From assembly GCA_009792885.1 (NCBI GenBank), contig WMCF01000016.1:14404662-14468661 (forward strand): 64,000 nt of DNA, in the 5' to 3' direction. The stretch comes from Eremophila alpestris peregrina. Its lineage: Eukaryota; Chordata; Aves; Passeriformes; Alaudidae. Below the pieces are notes generated by a model. The model ran no database searches and had not been told where the DNA came from. It was given only the letters and a program-made list of their open reading frames with translations. Position numbers and translations under genes: made by a program. Every line of letters begins with the position of its first letter. The first letter of the stretch is position 1. This document shows positions 47,701 to 62,700 of the stretch, piece by piece.

Positions 47701-50700
47701 ATAGTTCCCCTTGTATATTCTACCAGCTTCCAGCAATAATTCTCTGAACTTTTAACCTTCCTAGTTCACTTTATGACAATTACTTGTTCATGTGTTCCTT
47801 GCTCATACTCTGTTGAGCTTGGCTGGTAGGAAAAAGACGAAGAAAGATTGAACTTACTAGGAGGCTTTTGTAAAATGAAACACTATAGATTATTGTTTGT
47901 GTATGTATTCAGCAGTGAATGTTAACTGTTAATATACAGCTCCATTGTCTGATCATTCTCTGAGTCCCTAAAAATACTTTAAAAATAGCAGTGGCAGTTT
48001 TGCAGTTTATAGCAGTTTTTGCACACACACAGGAGTCAGATGGAAGCCAAAGCAGCAATGCTATTGAGACAATTTCCAAGTTCCTTTTGGGAAGGATGTG
48101 GTGCCAAAAATAAAATGAAGTGTAAGAATAATGTGAGTCTATGCAGCTTTTCTGTGTGTTATCTACTCTTGTGGTGGTTGCTGGACAGACCCAAGAATAG
48201 TTTTGTAGTGTGTACGTGCAGAACAAGAGGCACTGCCACCAAGGACTCACCCCGTGTGTAGAGGGGAGGGATGATGGGTTGAAAAGAAGATGCTTCTTTG
48301 AGGGATTTAAGGCATTTGTCCAGGATTCAATAGAGAATCTGTGAATAATATGGCTATTAAATCCAAATTTACAGCATTTTGATTTGGAATCTTTAGTAAA
48401 AGACAGAAAGGGATGAGTCCTGAAAGGAGATTTTGTTCTTCCGAACTTATTTTAGTTGTGAAGTCGAATGCTGAGTCACCCTGGAAACCCTAACTTTCTT
48501 TCTGTGCTGTTTAACCTGTCAGGACCCAAGGTTTCCATCCTGATGCAAGATCCTGTCTCATGCCCAGTCCCTGACAGGTTTCTTCTAACCAATCTTTGAG
48601 GCTCAAATCAATGGGACTCTTTAGAGAAGACATAACTGGAGTGAAACCTCTTGTGTGTGTGCGTGGAACAGGGGTTGAGAGCCCTTCAGAGCTCAGGGTG
48701 CTGCAGTGTGATTGCCCAGAAACCCTCCTGGAGGCCTGTGCTGGGTTTGTGGTATAATCATAATCTTGGATTATTCTTTTTAAGATACTCTGTCCAGTTA
48801 GGAGAAAATACCCTTTCCCTGCCAGGGTGCCATCACATGTGCAAGAAGGAAATTGAGGAGAAGAAGTGCTGTCCAGGATTCTGGGGTACAGAGTGCTATG
48901 GTAAGTTTTGGGGTTTTTACAACAACCTCCAGCTGTTGAACAGGTCAAACCAGTTTTAATAGGAGGCATTAAATATATATTGACGTGATTAATTTTCATT
49001 ATTCCTTAAACACTCACAAAGTCTCCATTATCTGTCTGGGAACATATCTGTCTGTTCAGCACATAATCTCTTTGCTTCAGATGAGTTGAATCCCCTTACA
49101 TTTAACACATAACATAACCTCCTGTGGTGGAACTTCCTTTTGTCTCTTCTATAAAAATAAACTTTTGGAAAGGGATGTTTTTGTTCCTCTTTGCAAAAGT
49201 TTCCAAAGGAAGAGGAAGATCTTTCTGATATCCCTCTTGTCTGCAGTGCGTGTGCCACATGTGCTGCTCTGTAGTCTGGAGTTAGTCAGCTGTTCAGCCA
49301 AGAAAATACTTAGCAATTCCAACCCAAGGTGAAAATAACCATCCTAAAACTCCCACTCAGATTTATGCCAAGTAATGAGAATTTATTTTGTCTCGTCTCA
49401 AAAAAAGCAAGATCTACCGAGCTGAACATTTCTCACACATTTGTCTGTAAGAAAGACCCCCTCCAGTTCTGCAGAAAATGGGAGACTCTTTGAGTACTTG
49501 AGCCTGTTCCCAGACTGGCTTTGAATAAGCAACTAGTTTCATCAGAGAAATCACAGATTTCAGAATTATCAGTAATAGCCCTCAGAATTTGGAGGTACCC
49601 CACTCTAAAGATGTGGGGACCCTGTTTTCCTGAGCACACTTGCCACTCTTCATGAAGTCAAGGAGAGCTAAAAATGCTCAGTGTCTTTTCAAAACAGGCT
49701 CCTGTCTGTTCCTAGTTCCAGAACTGCCCTCACCTCTCAGTGCTGCTGGCAGCAGTGGCACAACCTCAAAAATGTTTCAGTGACTTGGTTGAAATTTAGT
49801 TATGGCTTGTTGGGACTTTTCCTTAGACCTTTCACCTCTGGGCCAGTGTTAGGTGTGCTGGATAATTTGCTGGTGAAGAGGCTTTTGTTTTGTACCGCTG
49901 GAATACCTGGGGCAGGAGGAGATGGAAAGGTGCTGGTTGTTCAGTTTAATGTCATCTGTCCTGTTTTTTACCTGCTAGAGTGTCCAGGTGGTTCTGAAAA
50001 TCCCTGCAATGGCCATGGGACATGCTTGGATGGGATACAGCAGAATGGGACCTGCATCTGCAAGGTCAGTGCATGATTTACTCTGAGGGTGATGAGCTTT
50101 GTCAGAGGGAGTTGTTTGTGTGGTGTCTGTGCAGGTGCTCTGGGTGGAGGCTGCCCTTCTGCCTGGAAAGCCATTGCAGCTCCTTTCATCCCAGCATCAG
50201 TGTCTGTGGTTTTCCTGCAGCTTTGGTGTTGTCAGCAATAGCACTGAAACACTGCTGGTGATGGTGTGGAGTTGGGAAGAATCTCAAGGGTGAAATAAGG
50301 AAAGAATTGCATTAATTTAACCCCTGATCAGTTGAAATAATTGTGTCTGTCTGTGGATGCAAGAAGCCCTGAGACACTTTGCTATTAATGAGCTGTACCC
50401 AGGTAGGCAGAGGCTCCTTCTCTCAGGAAAAGCAGGAGAGATGAGAATTTGGGCAGATATTTTTTCATTTTTCTTTACCACTCCAGATTTAGTACAACCA
50501 AACAATTCCTGCACATTTGAATTGAATAAAGTGGTGTTTCTAAAATGTATAGGGTAATGAATCAGTGTCAGAATTGAAACTTCCCCTGATGAACTGTATG
50601 TTTTTACAGCATCCTTAATTAACAGCTCAAATCCTACCTCTAGGACTCATCTTTGGAAAAGTTGACTTTGGATTTAACTCAAAGGCACCTTATATCAACT

Positions 50701-53700
50701 AAAATATATTCAAAGGTCCCTGAACCCTGTAAAATTAATGTAAAAAATCCCACTGGTATTAATGAATTCCAGATTCCTTTTTCAGAGAGATATCAAGAGT
50801 TGGAACATTCCTGTCTGTCTTTAATTACGATATTATTTCCTCAGTGCCCACCAGAGTTTCCTGGCATTTGCATGCCCTCTATGTGACAGCTTACCCTGGC
50901 ATCTCCTTTTCCATAGGGGCTGGTTAGTTCTGGAGCACTGAACAAATCAGCCTTATTCACTGTGTTGCTTCAGATGTCACAGATAATTAAAAATGGGGTG
51001 TGACTTTAACTATAATGATGTGTGAAACAACAGAGTGGTATAGAAAAATAATACCTGGCACATTTTGGGGCCCTTCTAGGAGCAGTACAGTGGCTATGGC
51101 TGCCAGAATTGCCGGGATGAAAATCGCTTTGGGCCAGACTGTCAGTCAGGTAAGAACAAGTCATTCAAGGGAAACCTCCTCAAAAATAACTGAAAACAAG
51201 GAAGGAGGAGGAAGAGGTTGAGTGAGGAAGGTGCTGGAGAGGGGGAAAGTGGCAGAGAGCTGGAGTTTTCAATAGCAAGTGTCTGGGCATTTTGTCTTCG
51301 TGCCCTCCTGCACTGTCCCATTAAATAAATGATTCTCAGTTTCTCACTCAAATAGTCCATTTTTCTCATTGTAAATCTCTCTCCCTCTCCCCCCTTACCA
51401 GAGCTACCCCACTTTCCCCTCTCTTTCTAGCCAGGCCATTACCTACATCCCTGAAACAACCCACACTCACTTCCTAACTGTTTTTCCTATAACAGCTCCA
51501 CTTGTCTCCCAGCTTCTTCCTTGCTGACCTCTATAAAAAAATTATTTCACACTGTGCTGCCTCTCATGTATGGCATTTTGGGAAGTGAATTATGGGCAGT
51601 GCAGCCTGGCTATTACAGGAGCCCTTTTTGTCTAGCTCCTGCTTCCTTGTGTCCACACAGATGAGATAGGTGTGATCCTGGTGGCTGTGCTCATGTGTTA
51701 AAACACACACCTGAAAAGCTGGTCTAGGTCTTGCCTTCAGGACTGCTCTTACCTCATCTTCTTGAGCCCAGAACACGCAATTTACCCTCGCAAAGCTCTG
51801 ACTGGCATGGCCAAATTTTAACTAGTGAATTATTGGTGGGAAATCAGGATGCCAAGTCCCATGGCAGCTGGCCAGTGTGTTCCTGGAGCCCTGTGCACTG
51901 GCTGGCAGCTGAGGGGCTGAAGCTTTGTCTGCACTTCCCTTGCAGAGTGTGACTGTGTGCATGGAGAATGCAGCAGTGGTGTCACTGGGAATGGGACCTG
52001 CACGTGCTATGGAGGCTACACAGGCCCCAGGTGTGACCAAGGTAAACACAGGGGTAGTGCAGAGGGGCTGGGAGAGCAGGCCTATCATGTGGGCTTGGGT
52101 GTCCCTAAAGGGGCAGGGAGGCACTGAATAGCTTGGGAATGTAGAGGAAAGATGATCTGAGCATTGGAGATTGAGACAGAGGGAAGAGCTGGGATCTACT
52201 CCCCATTTTGTGACAGGGGTCCAGATGTTATTGGGATGGTATTAAGATACCATCTCTGTATGCCTCTGTTCTTTCTCTGGACACCAGCCAGATCCCTTCT
52301 CTCAGCCTTGGGGACCTGACTACCTAGGCTGCCAGGAGCTTAGAGCTGCCTGCACTGCTCATATCCTCTGGCTTTTGTGCCAGTTTGGAGTCCTCAGAAA
52401 CCACATTTGCCTTTATTTCCAGATATTCTGTAAGGTGAATGTCCTAGGGTGACTGGGTGAACCAGGACAGTGAATTAGATCTTCTACCAGTGCCCTACAT
52501 GCTCAAAGGAAAACTCTCTTTGCTGTGTGACTGCAGAGCTCCCCCTTTGCAAAGGAGTGACGTGCGAGGCCCACAGCGAGTGTGTGGTGAGGGATGGGAC
52601 AGCTGTGTGTGACTGCAAGCTGGGCTACAGAAAACAGGGCACCACTTGCCAAGGTGAGAAACTTCTCTGTCCCCTAAATGGTCCTGTTTAGAAAAAATCC
52701 TACCACACTGGTATCTGCAGAGGAGTTTGATTACTGTGAACACAATGCCTACTTCACTGCCAAGGTTTAAAACCCATTTTTTCAGGAGTACCTGTAAGAT
52801 TCAGGGCTAAGCTTTTAGCTCTCCTCTCACTTGGTCATAAAAGCAAGAAGTGAATTAGAACTGCAGGTTCCATCCAGCACTCACTTATAACTATGTACTA
52901 AATAGTGACAGCAGGATCTGTCTGGAGTCTGAACCAGTTTAAATAAGAAGGTGTGGAGTCCTAGGAGTTCTTCACTGATTTCAAATTAAAGTTTGTGAAT
53001 TTGTTTCCTTAAAATAAGATGCATGTGATCAGCTAGCTGTGGATGGCTGTTTTCACTGGCTCTTTACAGGTTTTGTTGACCAAACTGCAGTTTCATGTAT
53101 CCTCAGATATCATGCAAATTCAGAATCAATCCAAGCATCCTGTCACTCACACTTCTGTTACTGAAGTAACATGGAAAAGGTGTCATCCGAATTCCTCAGA
53201 ATAAAAGCCCCCAAGTGTCTGCTGTTTGGAATGATTTCATTTCCCTGTGAAATTTTAGAAGTTTAATAGTACAAGCTCCATTCTTTCCATCCCTTGCAGT
53301 GTGCTGTGCTGCATTAAGTGCTGTTTTGAGAACAGAAGTTTGGTTCTGCTCACCTCTAATCCCTTTAATTGCAGCTGAGGATCCTTGTACTCCTTCTCCA
53401 TGTTCCCCCTTTGCTGTATGTAAAGTCCTTGGATCACGTGCATATGAATGTACCTGCAAAGAAGGATTTCAAGGAGATGGAAAGATTTGCCAGCCCATCA
53501 ACCCTTGTGTTAGTGGCAATGGAGGCTGCCCAGAAAACTCTACAGTTTGTGTTTACAGACGTCCAGGAGAGGTAAGGGCAGTAACAGCCAAGGTCTAAAA
53601 AATGGCCAGGGGAGAAGTTCTTCACATGAACTGATGAATGTGTTGGTCAAATCTGCTCTCCTCACCTCAGACTTTGCAAAGGGAAATCAGACAGCTCTTT

Positions 53701-56700
53701 TGTAGGATAACTCACAAGGGTAAAAGATGGTGAATGCAGCTCTGTTTTGCCTTCCCTTAGGCAACTTGTACTTGCAAGCCTGGGATGAGTAGGAGACCTC
53801 CTTCATTTGAGTGCTTGGCATTCCCCAGCGATTGCCGGCAGTATCTTTGCGACGTGACTGCCAAGTGTGAAATTAACTCTCAGGGGACTCCTAGGTAAGC
53901 CAGTTTGAAAACTGCAAATAAAGCAGCTTACTCTGCAGCTAGAATGGAAACTTGGTTTGCATGAGCTTAATGTTGAAGAAACTGAGGGTGATATCAGGAG
54001 TACAGGCCAGAGTGCCCTTTGAGAAGAACCTGTTTGTAACAGACCTATTGAAAGTAGAGTTTTACATCAGTCATTGTAAATTATTGCACATGGATCTCAA
54101 AACACTAAATCTGGGGTGGCAGAATCTTCTGTGATGTGACCTGGAGGTGTAGCACCCCAAGTTAATGGAGGTGGAAGTTAATAATCAGTCCTTAAAAGGG
54201 AGATGTGTGACTTGTTCGTTCACATTTGCTTCTGAGGAATAAGACTTTGTCTCTTCTCCCAGTCAGGACTGTAAGCAATAAATAGAGTTGTAGTGACAGA
54301 GAAGGGGGAAGTTGAGTGAAGAAACACCAGACCTCACACAGTCCTTTGGAGCAAAACACCTGCACGTTTGTACCCCTTAGATGAGAAATATGGTAGATAG
54401 AGGATCAGTTTTGCATAATGATCTCACTGAGAATTTTAGGTGTTTTCAAGAAAAGGTAGAGCTTCTCTGAGACACTGAAGAGGGAAAGAGCAATCCCATC
54501 TCCTTGATCCTTCCTTCTCCAGTGCTGCTAAAACTATTAGCATCCACTTGCACATTGTGTGCTCCAGGCCAAGACTGAAACACAGTGGCTTCCCTTTCTG
54601 AAGATCTGCTAGCACAGTACAGGACACAGTGTTCAGTGCAGTCCCTGCCTTACAGATCTGTTCCCCAGCAGCTGGCACTGAGCCCTCTGAGGCTGGAGTG
54701 ATGTCAAATTCCTCCCCTGTGTCACATGTCTTTGCATGGCTGAAACAGAAAGAGCAGAGCCGATACTTGGACAAAGCCCAAACGGGAAAAAACATCTTGG
54801 GTAGTCTCTGAGTGATGACTACAAATCTGTGTGAACCAGGACGGAGATTTTCACATGTAGATAAGCTTTTCTGGAAAAGTCATTAACCTGTCTGGGCCCC
54901 TCAGTGAGTTCCAGATGAGCCATAGCTACCTGATGTGCTTGGGCTGGCTTCTCACTGAAGCCAAGGGGTCACAAAGGAGCTGTTTGATAGATTGTCACTT
55001 AGCCTGTGGGTTTTATTCATTACTTCAGATTTTCAAATGCTGAAATTACTACAAGTGACTAAATATCTAATTAGAAAGGTGTCAATAATTATATTGTGGC
55101 AATCTGTACCAGGAGCTCTAGAGCAGACAATCCTTACGTTGTTTGTATCTGAGAAAGCATCTCCATTCTCTTTGGGTAGATACAAATTGGCTTGCCTGGC
55201 AGAAATGTGCATCTTTTTTTCACTCTGTTTAGGCAGAAGTTAGTCAGCTCTTACCTCCATCCCTGGAAGAGTTCAAGGCCATGTTGCGTGGGGCCCTGAG
55301 CAATCTGGTCTAGTGGAAGGTGTCCCTGCCCATGGCAGGGGATGTTTGAACTAAGTGATCTTGAAGGTTCCTTCCAACCCAAACCATTTTATGGTTCTAT
55401 GATCTTAGAGCTGAGATTGGTCTTTCAAGTGTAGATACTGACATGTTGTTCTACTTGGCAATTGTTGAATGTGTTGCAAAGTGATTTATAATGGTTTGTT
55501 CTGTTTCATCCTTGTTTCATAGCTGTGTGTGTAAAGAAGGGGAGATTGGAGATGGGAGAAGTTGCTATAAAGATCTCTTGGGTGAGATAAATCAGCACAA
55601 TTTGCGAGGAAGGTTTACTAGGAAGCTAAACTTCGCCAAGAAAATGTTTGGTAAATGCTTTTTTTATTGTGCTTGGGGGATGGAGCAAGCTGGGGACAGG
55701 GTAGAAGTGCCAAACTCCCTCTGCTTCCTTGTGAGTAAATACTTGTTGCTTGCAGCAGGCTGATAATGTGCAGATTGAATTGTGCTGTTAACAAGCTGGA
55801 TATTTATTGCTGTGATTAAACCTAACCCTCTATTTACAGCTTCTGGGTGCTCAAAATTGCTGACTAAATATGGGCCCTTCACAGTCTTTGTACCATCCCT
55901 TCTTCCCATTCTTGATAAACTGGAACTCAATGTAAGTGTTCTTGCTTTTAGCAAATTTTTGTCTTAAGGTTCTTTCCTACTTGAGCTCTGCAGCCTGTAA
56001 AAACTGATTGACACAAGAGAGGAACTTTGGCATGCACTATTTATAGAAATCATCTCTTGGGAATACTTTTCATTGTCTGGTTAAGTTGCAGTCTTATAGA
56101 GGATGTTACATCCCTCACATTATTTTAAAAACCTCTATTTCTTTCTTCAATACTGACAGGGTTTGGTTTTTTGTTTTTAATGTCAGGAAGTGTAAGACTT
56201 TCTGGCCATTCTTCTTGCAAAGCTCAAACCTCTTATGTATGACTATTCTTAAAGCTTTGAGTGGCTTTTTAGTACCTGAGGGTGTGATTTTCAGAAGGGG
56301 CCAAGTATTACACCAAAGTGTTAGAATTTTTACCTATGGTAAAAAATAGTAATTTCGGGATCCATAGAAAATATATCAGGAGAGGCTCCCAAGTTACCTA
56401 GTCTACCTCTTCCCCCAAGGTTCAGTTCCACCTAAATCAGTATTGACAGAAGACTGTTCTAAAAAATACCAATGATGGTAAGTCCAGAAAAGAGAGGAAG
56501 AAACTAAATATAATTTCAGCAGATTAGACCACATACATTGTCCAGCATAGGCAAAGATTGCACTTGGGGAGCTCCAGCAAATTTTATGATATGAAGCATG
56601 CAAGGATTATTTTTAATTTGTCCAAGTCCAATAGGTTTCTGTCCAGGGGGTTCCTCTAAAGTCACTTGCAGGTTAATCAGTCTCCCTTTTGGATGTGTAC

Positions 56701-59700
56701 ACAAACAGAAGGGTTTTGCCAGAGTGCTACTCCAGTGAATCAAAAAGAAGAGGAAAATTGAATCTTGTATGCTATGAATTTCTCTGTGTGTGTTAGCTGG
56801 GAGAAAGGTAGTATTGTGGTAAATGAAGTTTTTGAAAGCTTTTGTCATTTTTCTTTTTTGGCTTTCCTCCCCAAAGGACAGCGCTGCTGAGCAGCTGTGC
56901 AAAACACACATTGTTCCTGGTCTGCACATGATAGAAGACATGATAAAAGCCAAGACTATGTGGACCTTGTCAGGACATCAGCTGACATTCAGTAGCCAAG
57001 TAAGGAATCTCCTGAAGGCCTGGGGCACTGTTTTCACATAGGACAGGTTGGAGCTTGAGCATGGTTTCCTGATGGGCTTTCTTCACCAGAAAACCTTTTT
57101 CTGTGATCAAAACTAGAAACTCCTTTGTGCAGTCTAAAGCAAGGTGATTTAAGACCAGACACCCCAAGCAACCACATCTCCTGTCTCACAGACAACCAAG
57201 AATCTGATGTGTGAATGGTCTTTCCATGCTCTTTATATGCACTATTGTCTGGAGAAGAGACTTTTTCCCTACACTGTCAGCAGCTACAACATCCATGTGG
57301 CTGACATGAAAGAGGCAACAAAGTCTCTCTTCAGACTGACTGCTCCCTTGGAGTCTGAGTGCTTAGACACAGCCACATGCTGAAAATTTCCTTTTCTAGT
57401 TTCTCTTTTCCTCTCTTTCTATTTTATTTTCCTTAGTCCTCCTAGCAAAGGAGTTTTCATTGTTGGATTCTGATATGGAAGGCTCTTTTTTCCTGTTCCA
57501 ATTGACTCACACTTTCCGGTATCCACTGCTCTCCCTCTCTCCATCCTGCACCTTTCCTGCATGCAAGCTCACAGGTGGCCAAGGGGGAGAGCCCTGTGTT
57601 TCCTCCCTGAGGATCCAGCCTTGGCCTTGAGGTCTGGGTCATAATACATCAAAAAAACAAAGCACTATTGGGAGCAGGGGAATCCGAACTGAGTGTGTCA
57701 ATGCTCCTTTTAAAATGCTTTCCTGTTTGTTTACTCAGGAGCCTTTTGATCTGGGAAGTCTGCACTCCCCTTCCTTTGTTTCAGACAGAGTCCAGAGTGA
57801 TGTGAACTGAAGTTTAGGGCAGGAAGGAGCAATTAAAAATGCACATGGTAAAATGAAGAGCTCAGGAAAGCTGTGATTCCCTGAACTGGAATCATGACTG
57901 CAGCACCAAGATTTGGATGCTCAGTTTGTAGGTTAACCTTGGGACACCCTCACTCACCAGGCTTCAGTGCATGGTTCCATACAAGGTGGAAGGACCAGAC
58001 ACATGCCCTGTAATTCAGTGAGCCTGACTCCTCTGGCTTTGTTGTGAAGACTCCTTGTAGGCACAAAGAGTCAATACAAGCTGCAGTCAAAGCTGTAGTT
58101 CCAGGTCTTTTTCTTTTTTCTGTATTAAGACTTAAAAACACCACTCAGGATCAAAACATCACCCAAACTCAACCAGGGTGGGATGCTTGTCTTACTCCCA
58201 GGCCATCCCTTCCATTTACCTTTTCAAGAGTAGCTCTGGCTGTGCCTTCCTCTTGCTGACCCATAAGGACTGATTTATAGCTGCATCATGGTAACACAGA
58301 TATACCACAAGGAAATAATCTATTATTATTAATATTATTACTCAGACATACATCAAATCTTTCCGGTATCAAGACCTTCCAGGGGAACTGTACAACATCT
58401 TGCAATCAAATCTCCCAGCAGCCAATGGCATCATACATATGGTCAACAGCTTCAGGAAAAAACCCAATACTGACAACCTCAGCAACTCACAGGTACAGAG
58501 GCATTCATATTTCTTCTCTTTTGTGGGGCAGCAGAATAAACACTTTAAAAACAGTAATTTTTGTCATTAATCTTCCAAATTAGTGAGGCTTTTTTTTAAG
58601 GGAAAAGGCTATTTGTTTGGTTTTCAGCTCTGATAAGGCCTATTAAGTATTATTAAAATACCTTTAAAAGTAGCTAATAGTACTGCATATGCCAGATAAA
58701 AATCTCACAATTATGCTTTTACAATGCTTGGATGAGAAGAGAATTCTACTTTCATGAATAAAATCATAGCAAATGAGTTCTTCTTCAGCTGTATCTTATA
58801 GAATATATACCTTACTGGACAAGTATTGAAAAGCATTTTTCACATAAAATTCAAATGAAGATTTTCTTTAATCTGTCTATAGTGGATTTTGAAATTATAA
58901 TCAAAAAGTAGTCTGAGTGTTAAATGAACAAATAATCATTAGATTTAATTATTTGTTATAATCATCATCTCTTTGAGGATGTAAATCTCCTGTAGATCTT
59001 TACATGCAAACCACAAGCTGGGCATTCCAGTATGTCCTCAGACCTGGCTTCAGCCCCAGCCATGCTTTTCCTCTTTGTATCTTCTTGCAGAAAACCATTG
59101 GTGAGATCCTTGCTTCAATGGAGATCTTCAGTAGATTTGAAACTATACTGGAGGTGAGCAAGTTTGTGTCTGCCCAGGAAGCTGTGGTATTGCTGCTGTA
59201 CAAAGCCTGCTGCTGATCTGGGGGGAATTTTGAATGGCATTTAAATACATGTCAGTGGTTTGGCTTTCTTTCTGGATGTTTTATTCCATGTCATTTTTCC
59301 TTCCTCATTTTCTTGCTTTACCTAAGCAAATGTAATGGAAAAGATTGGAGTTTTCACATCTATAGGAGATCTGGCACAAGCATCAAGGGTATATGCCTCT
59401 TCCTCATCTTCCTCCCCATGTCCCATTCCCCTTCCCCTGGAGAGTTGTTCTCCAAAGCATGTTTAGTTCTTGACCACAGTTTAGTCTCTGTGTGTTTAAA
59501 GGGAGCATTAACCCAGGACTCCCTTGTTCATATTTGCTGCATTCCCACCACTGGCTTCATTGTCACAGCTGTGGTTTTGTGGCACTTACACTTCTGTTAT
59601 ATCACACACCTGTCCCTGGTGTCGTTGCCTCTTGCACATTTTGCTTTACAACAGCTCTGCCTTTAATGACTTGTTTAATATTTCCTCTCACTCCCTGGTG

Positions 59701-62700
59701 TACCCCCCTCAGTAACCCACGTTGGATCCATGATGAGATCTTCTGTTGTTTTTGCAGAACTGTGGCCTGCCTGCAATACTGGATGGACCAGGCCCCTTCA
59801 CTGTGTTTGTACCCAGCAATGATGCTGTGGATAAGTTGAGAGATGGAAGGCTCATTTATCTTTTCACAGAGGTGGGAACCCCATCATACTGTAAGACATC
59901 CTGAACTGCCTGAATTACACTGGGCTGTGCTGGAATGACTTTGTGCAATAGATCTGGTTGCTGATGAAAGTTGTTCTTCCTGGGGTTTCTGTAAGGCTCT
60001 AGGAGAGAAGTGGGTGCTGAGAGTGGGAACGTGCAGTGAGAAATATGATCAGCCAGATTGCTTCAATCTTTCATTTGACTTTCATTGCTCACCCCAGGTT
60101 CATGCAGGGTAAAATGAAGGAACTTATTCACCAAGTGAATCCACTGCTATAGGCAGGCATTGGCCTTGTCAGCCACTGATGAGAAGAAAATGTAGTTCCC
60201 TCCTCTTACTCCTGAGCATTGAAGGGGTATCTAATTCTCATGTTCTCTTCTTTCCTTAGGGCATAAATAAACTTCAGGAACTGGTGAAACATCACATCTA
60301 CACATCAGCAGCGGTAAGGCAGCAGCTCTAATCCCAGCCCTCCTTCAGACCAACACCTTATCCACTCTTTTGTCTGGTAAAGGGGTCACAGTGTTGATTA
60401 CTTCAGTTGCTGCTTCTTGGACTTCCCCTGGAGGAGCAGAGATGTGACTCAGGATCTGATGAAGCAAAAATGTTTGCCATGAAAGGAGTTGCCAAAAGAA
60501 ACAGCTGTGCTCTCCATCAAGAAACTCTGAGTTTTTTGGAGTGTTGGTGCTCCCTAGTTGGATGGGCTTTACAATGAAAATATTGTCCAGCAGAGTTTGC
60601 TGCAGGACACAAAAATAACAATTGTCCTGGTTCTCAGAACTCTCTACTCAAATCATTAAATTTCTGAGTACAGAAGCTACAGTTTGCTTTTTTTTGCTGT
60701 GCTGGACAGTTACCTAAACAAAGAATGAAAACCAAGGCAGCTGTCACCAGCACTGCTGTGTTTGTGGTTCTGAAACAGTTCACACAAAGTCCTGGATTAC
60801 CCTCTGACCCATTGCTTGTTTTTAAGGTATTTCATGAAATTTAAATGTAAAGCTCCCTTGAGAAGTTTTTCAAGTGGCAGGAATCAGGGAAGGGTTCTGT
60901 AAGCTGCACTGAAATGACCCTGTTTTTTCATGGCCTTGTGTTTTATTTCAGGTGACTGTAGAGCAACTGATAATGATGCCACACATTGTTACAATGGCTA
61001 ACCAGATACTTACCATCAACATTAGTGCAGATGTAAGTGTGAATCCAAACCTTTTGGGGCAAACCCTTCTGTGGTAGGAGAAAGTCTGCCTGTAGTTCTG
61101 AATCAGCCAATCTCTGCTTCCTCCTCTGCTTAAAAACTAGACTTAAATGAGATCATTTAATTAGTTTGTTTCTTATCCAATCTGTGACTGCACTAAGAGG
61201 TATAACCATTTGTGTGGTTGTCCTTGATGTTGAGAACCATCTGTTTCCTGCATTGGTTTTATGGAGTTGGTCCTGTCTAACAGGCTAAAATTGTGTTTCT
61301 ACATCAGGGAAGAATTCTGATGGATGAATCAGGGATCCCCTTAAACATGAGAGACATTGTGGCTTCAAATGGTATCATTCACACTTTGGATGGCATCTTC
61401 ATCCCTCCTTCAATCATTCCCATTTTACCTCACAGATGCAATGAAGAGCAGCATAAGATTGTGATGGTAAGTCAGCTTCTCCCATTCTCATGCTCAAGCA
61501 CAGCTGGCACTTGCTGTGCACCCCACACTCACCTGGAGGGCCAAAAGCAGGCTGTGTAAACTGCATTTGGGAAGTGTGGTCTGTCTGAGAGTTGTGTGAA
61601 CCCTGGTGAGAACTTTGGCAGCATTGTCAGTGTTTCTTCTGCTTGCACTTGGCACTGCTTTCCTGCTAATGAGCAAATGTTCCTTGTAGTTTGTTCTTCT
61701 TCCCGTGCACCCATCCTACCTTTGATTCCAAAGTACATTTGCCTTTTCCTTTATATGTTCTTCTTCCCACTAGAGTTGCTAACCCAGTTGACAGTGCTTT
61801 GTTCCCAGCTCTGTCAGCACTGGTGTCCTGTAGCCTGGACAGGAAGCAGGCATGCAGTAGCAGGGCCTACAAATACTGTGCAGTACTCTCACATGAACTG
61901 TTCCATACACCTTACTCGAGGTGCTTGCTCCTCAGTTTGATCATTGGTAGATTACTGAGGAAAGAAGATGAGGCTCTGAATAACAAGAGGTTTGGAGAGA
62001 CACAGTGAATGCCAAGGGGCCAGTGTCCACATAACTTGCTGATTCAGTGAGCCTTGCTGCCCAAAGTATCCAGCCTGGCAGGGTGTCTAGTGGCAGAGAA
62101 ACTCAGAGAGTGCAGACAGACCCCAGCTTCAGGCAGGTGAAAGCATGTCCTTGAGTGAGACACATGAGAAATGTTATTTAAGTGATAAACTTGGCACATT
62201 TCAGAGTGGGGAAACTAACAGCAGTTAAATATTTCAGATACATGTTGTGAGGTTTTGGATACATGGATACTGGGAGCAGTAGCTCTGGAGCATTCTTGGC
62301 ATGGGGAAGAGGTTCCTTTGAGAAGATTACATTTTTGCCTCTTCTTTTTTAACAGGGCTCTTGTGTGGATTGTGGGGCACTCAACAACAGCGTTTGCCCA
62401 CCTGGCAGCAAGGAAATGGTAAATATTTGTAGTTATTTCTGTAATTTCTTTGCATAATGACAGACACACTGATGTTTCTAACTCAAGCCACTTTCAAATG
62501 AATAGGGAACAGGAAAGGCAGCCTGTAGAGAGGCTTGTTAGAGGGTCTGTATCCAAACTTTGTGATCCCAGACTGTTGCTCACTAACTGTTCTGTGCACT
62601 CTCTTATTCTGGAGTCTGCTTGCTGAAGCAATGTGGAACACAGTGAGAAATTCTGGTCTAAATTAAATTGCAGACTTGCAGCTTTTAGCACTTCTGCTCT

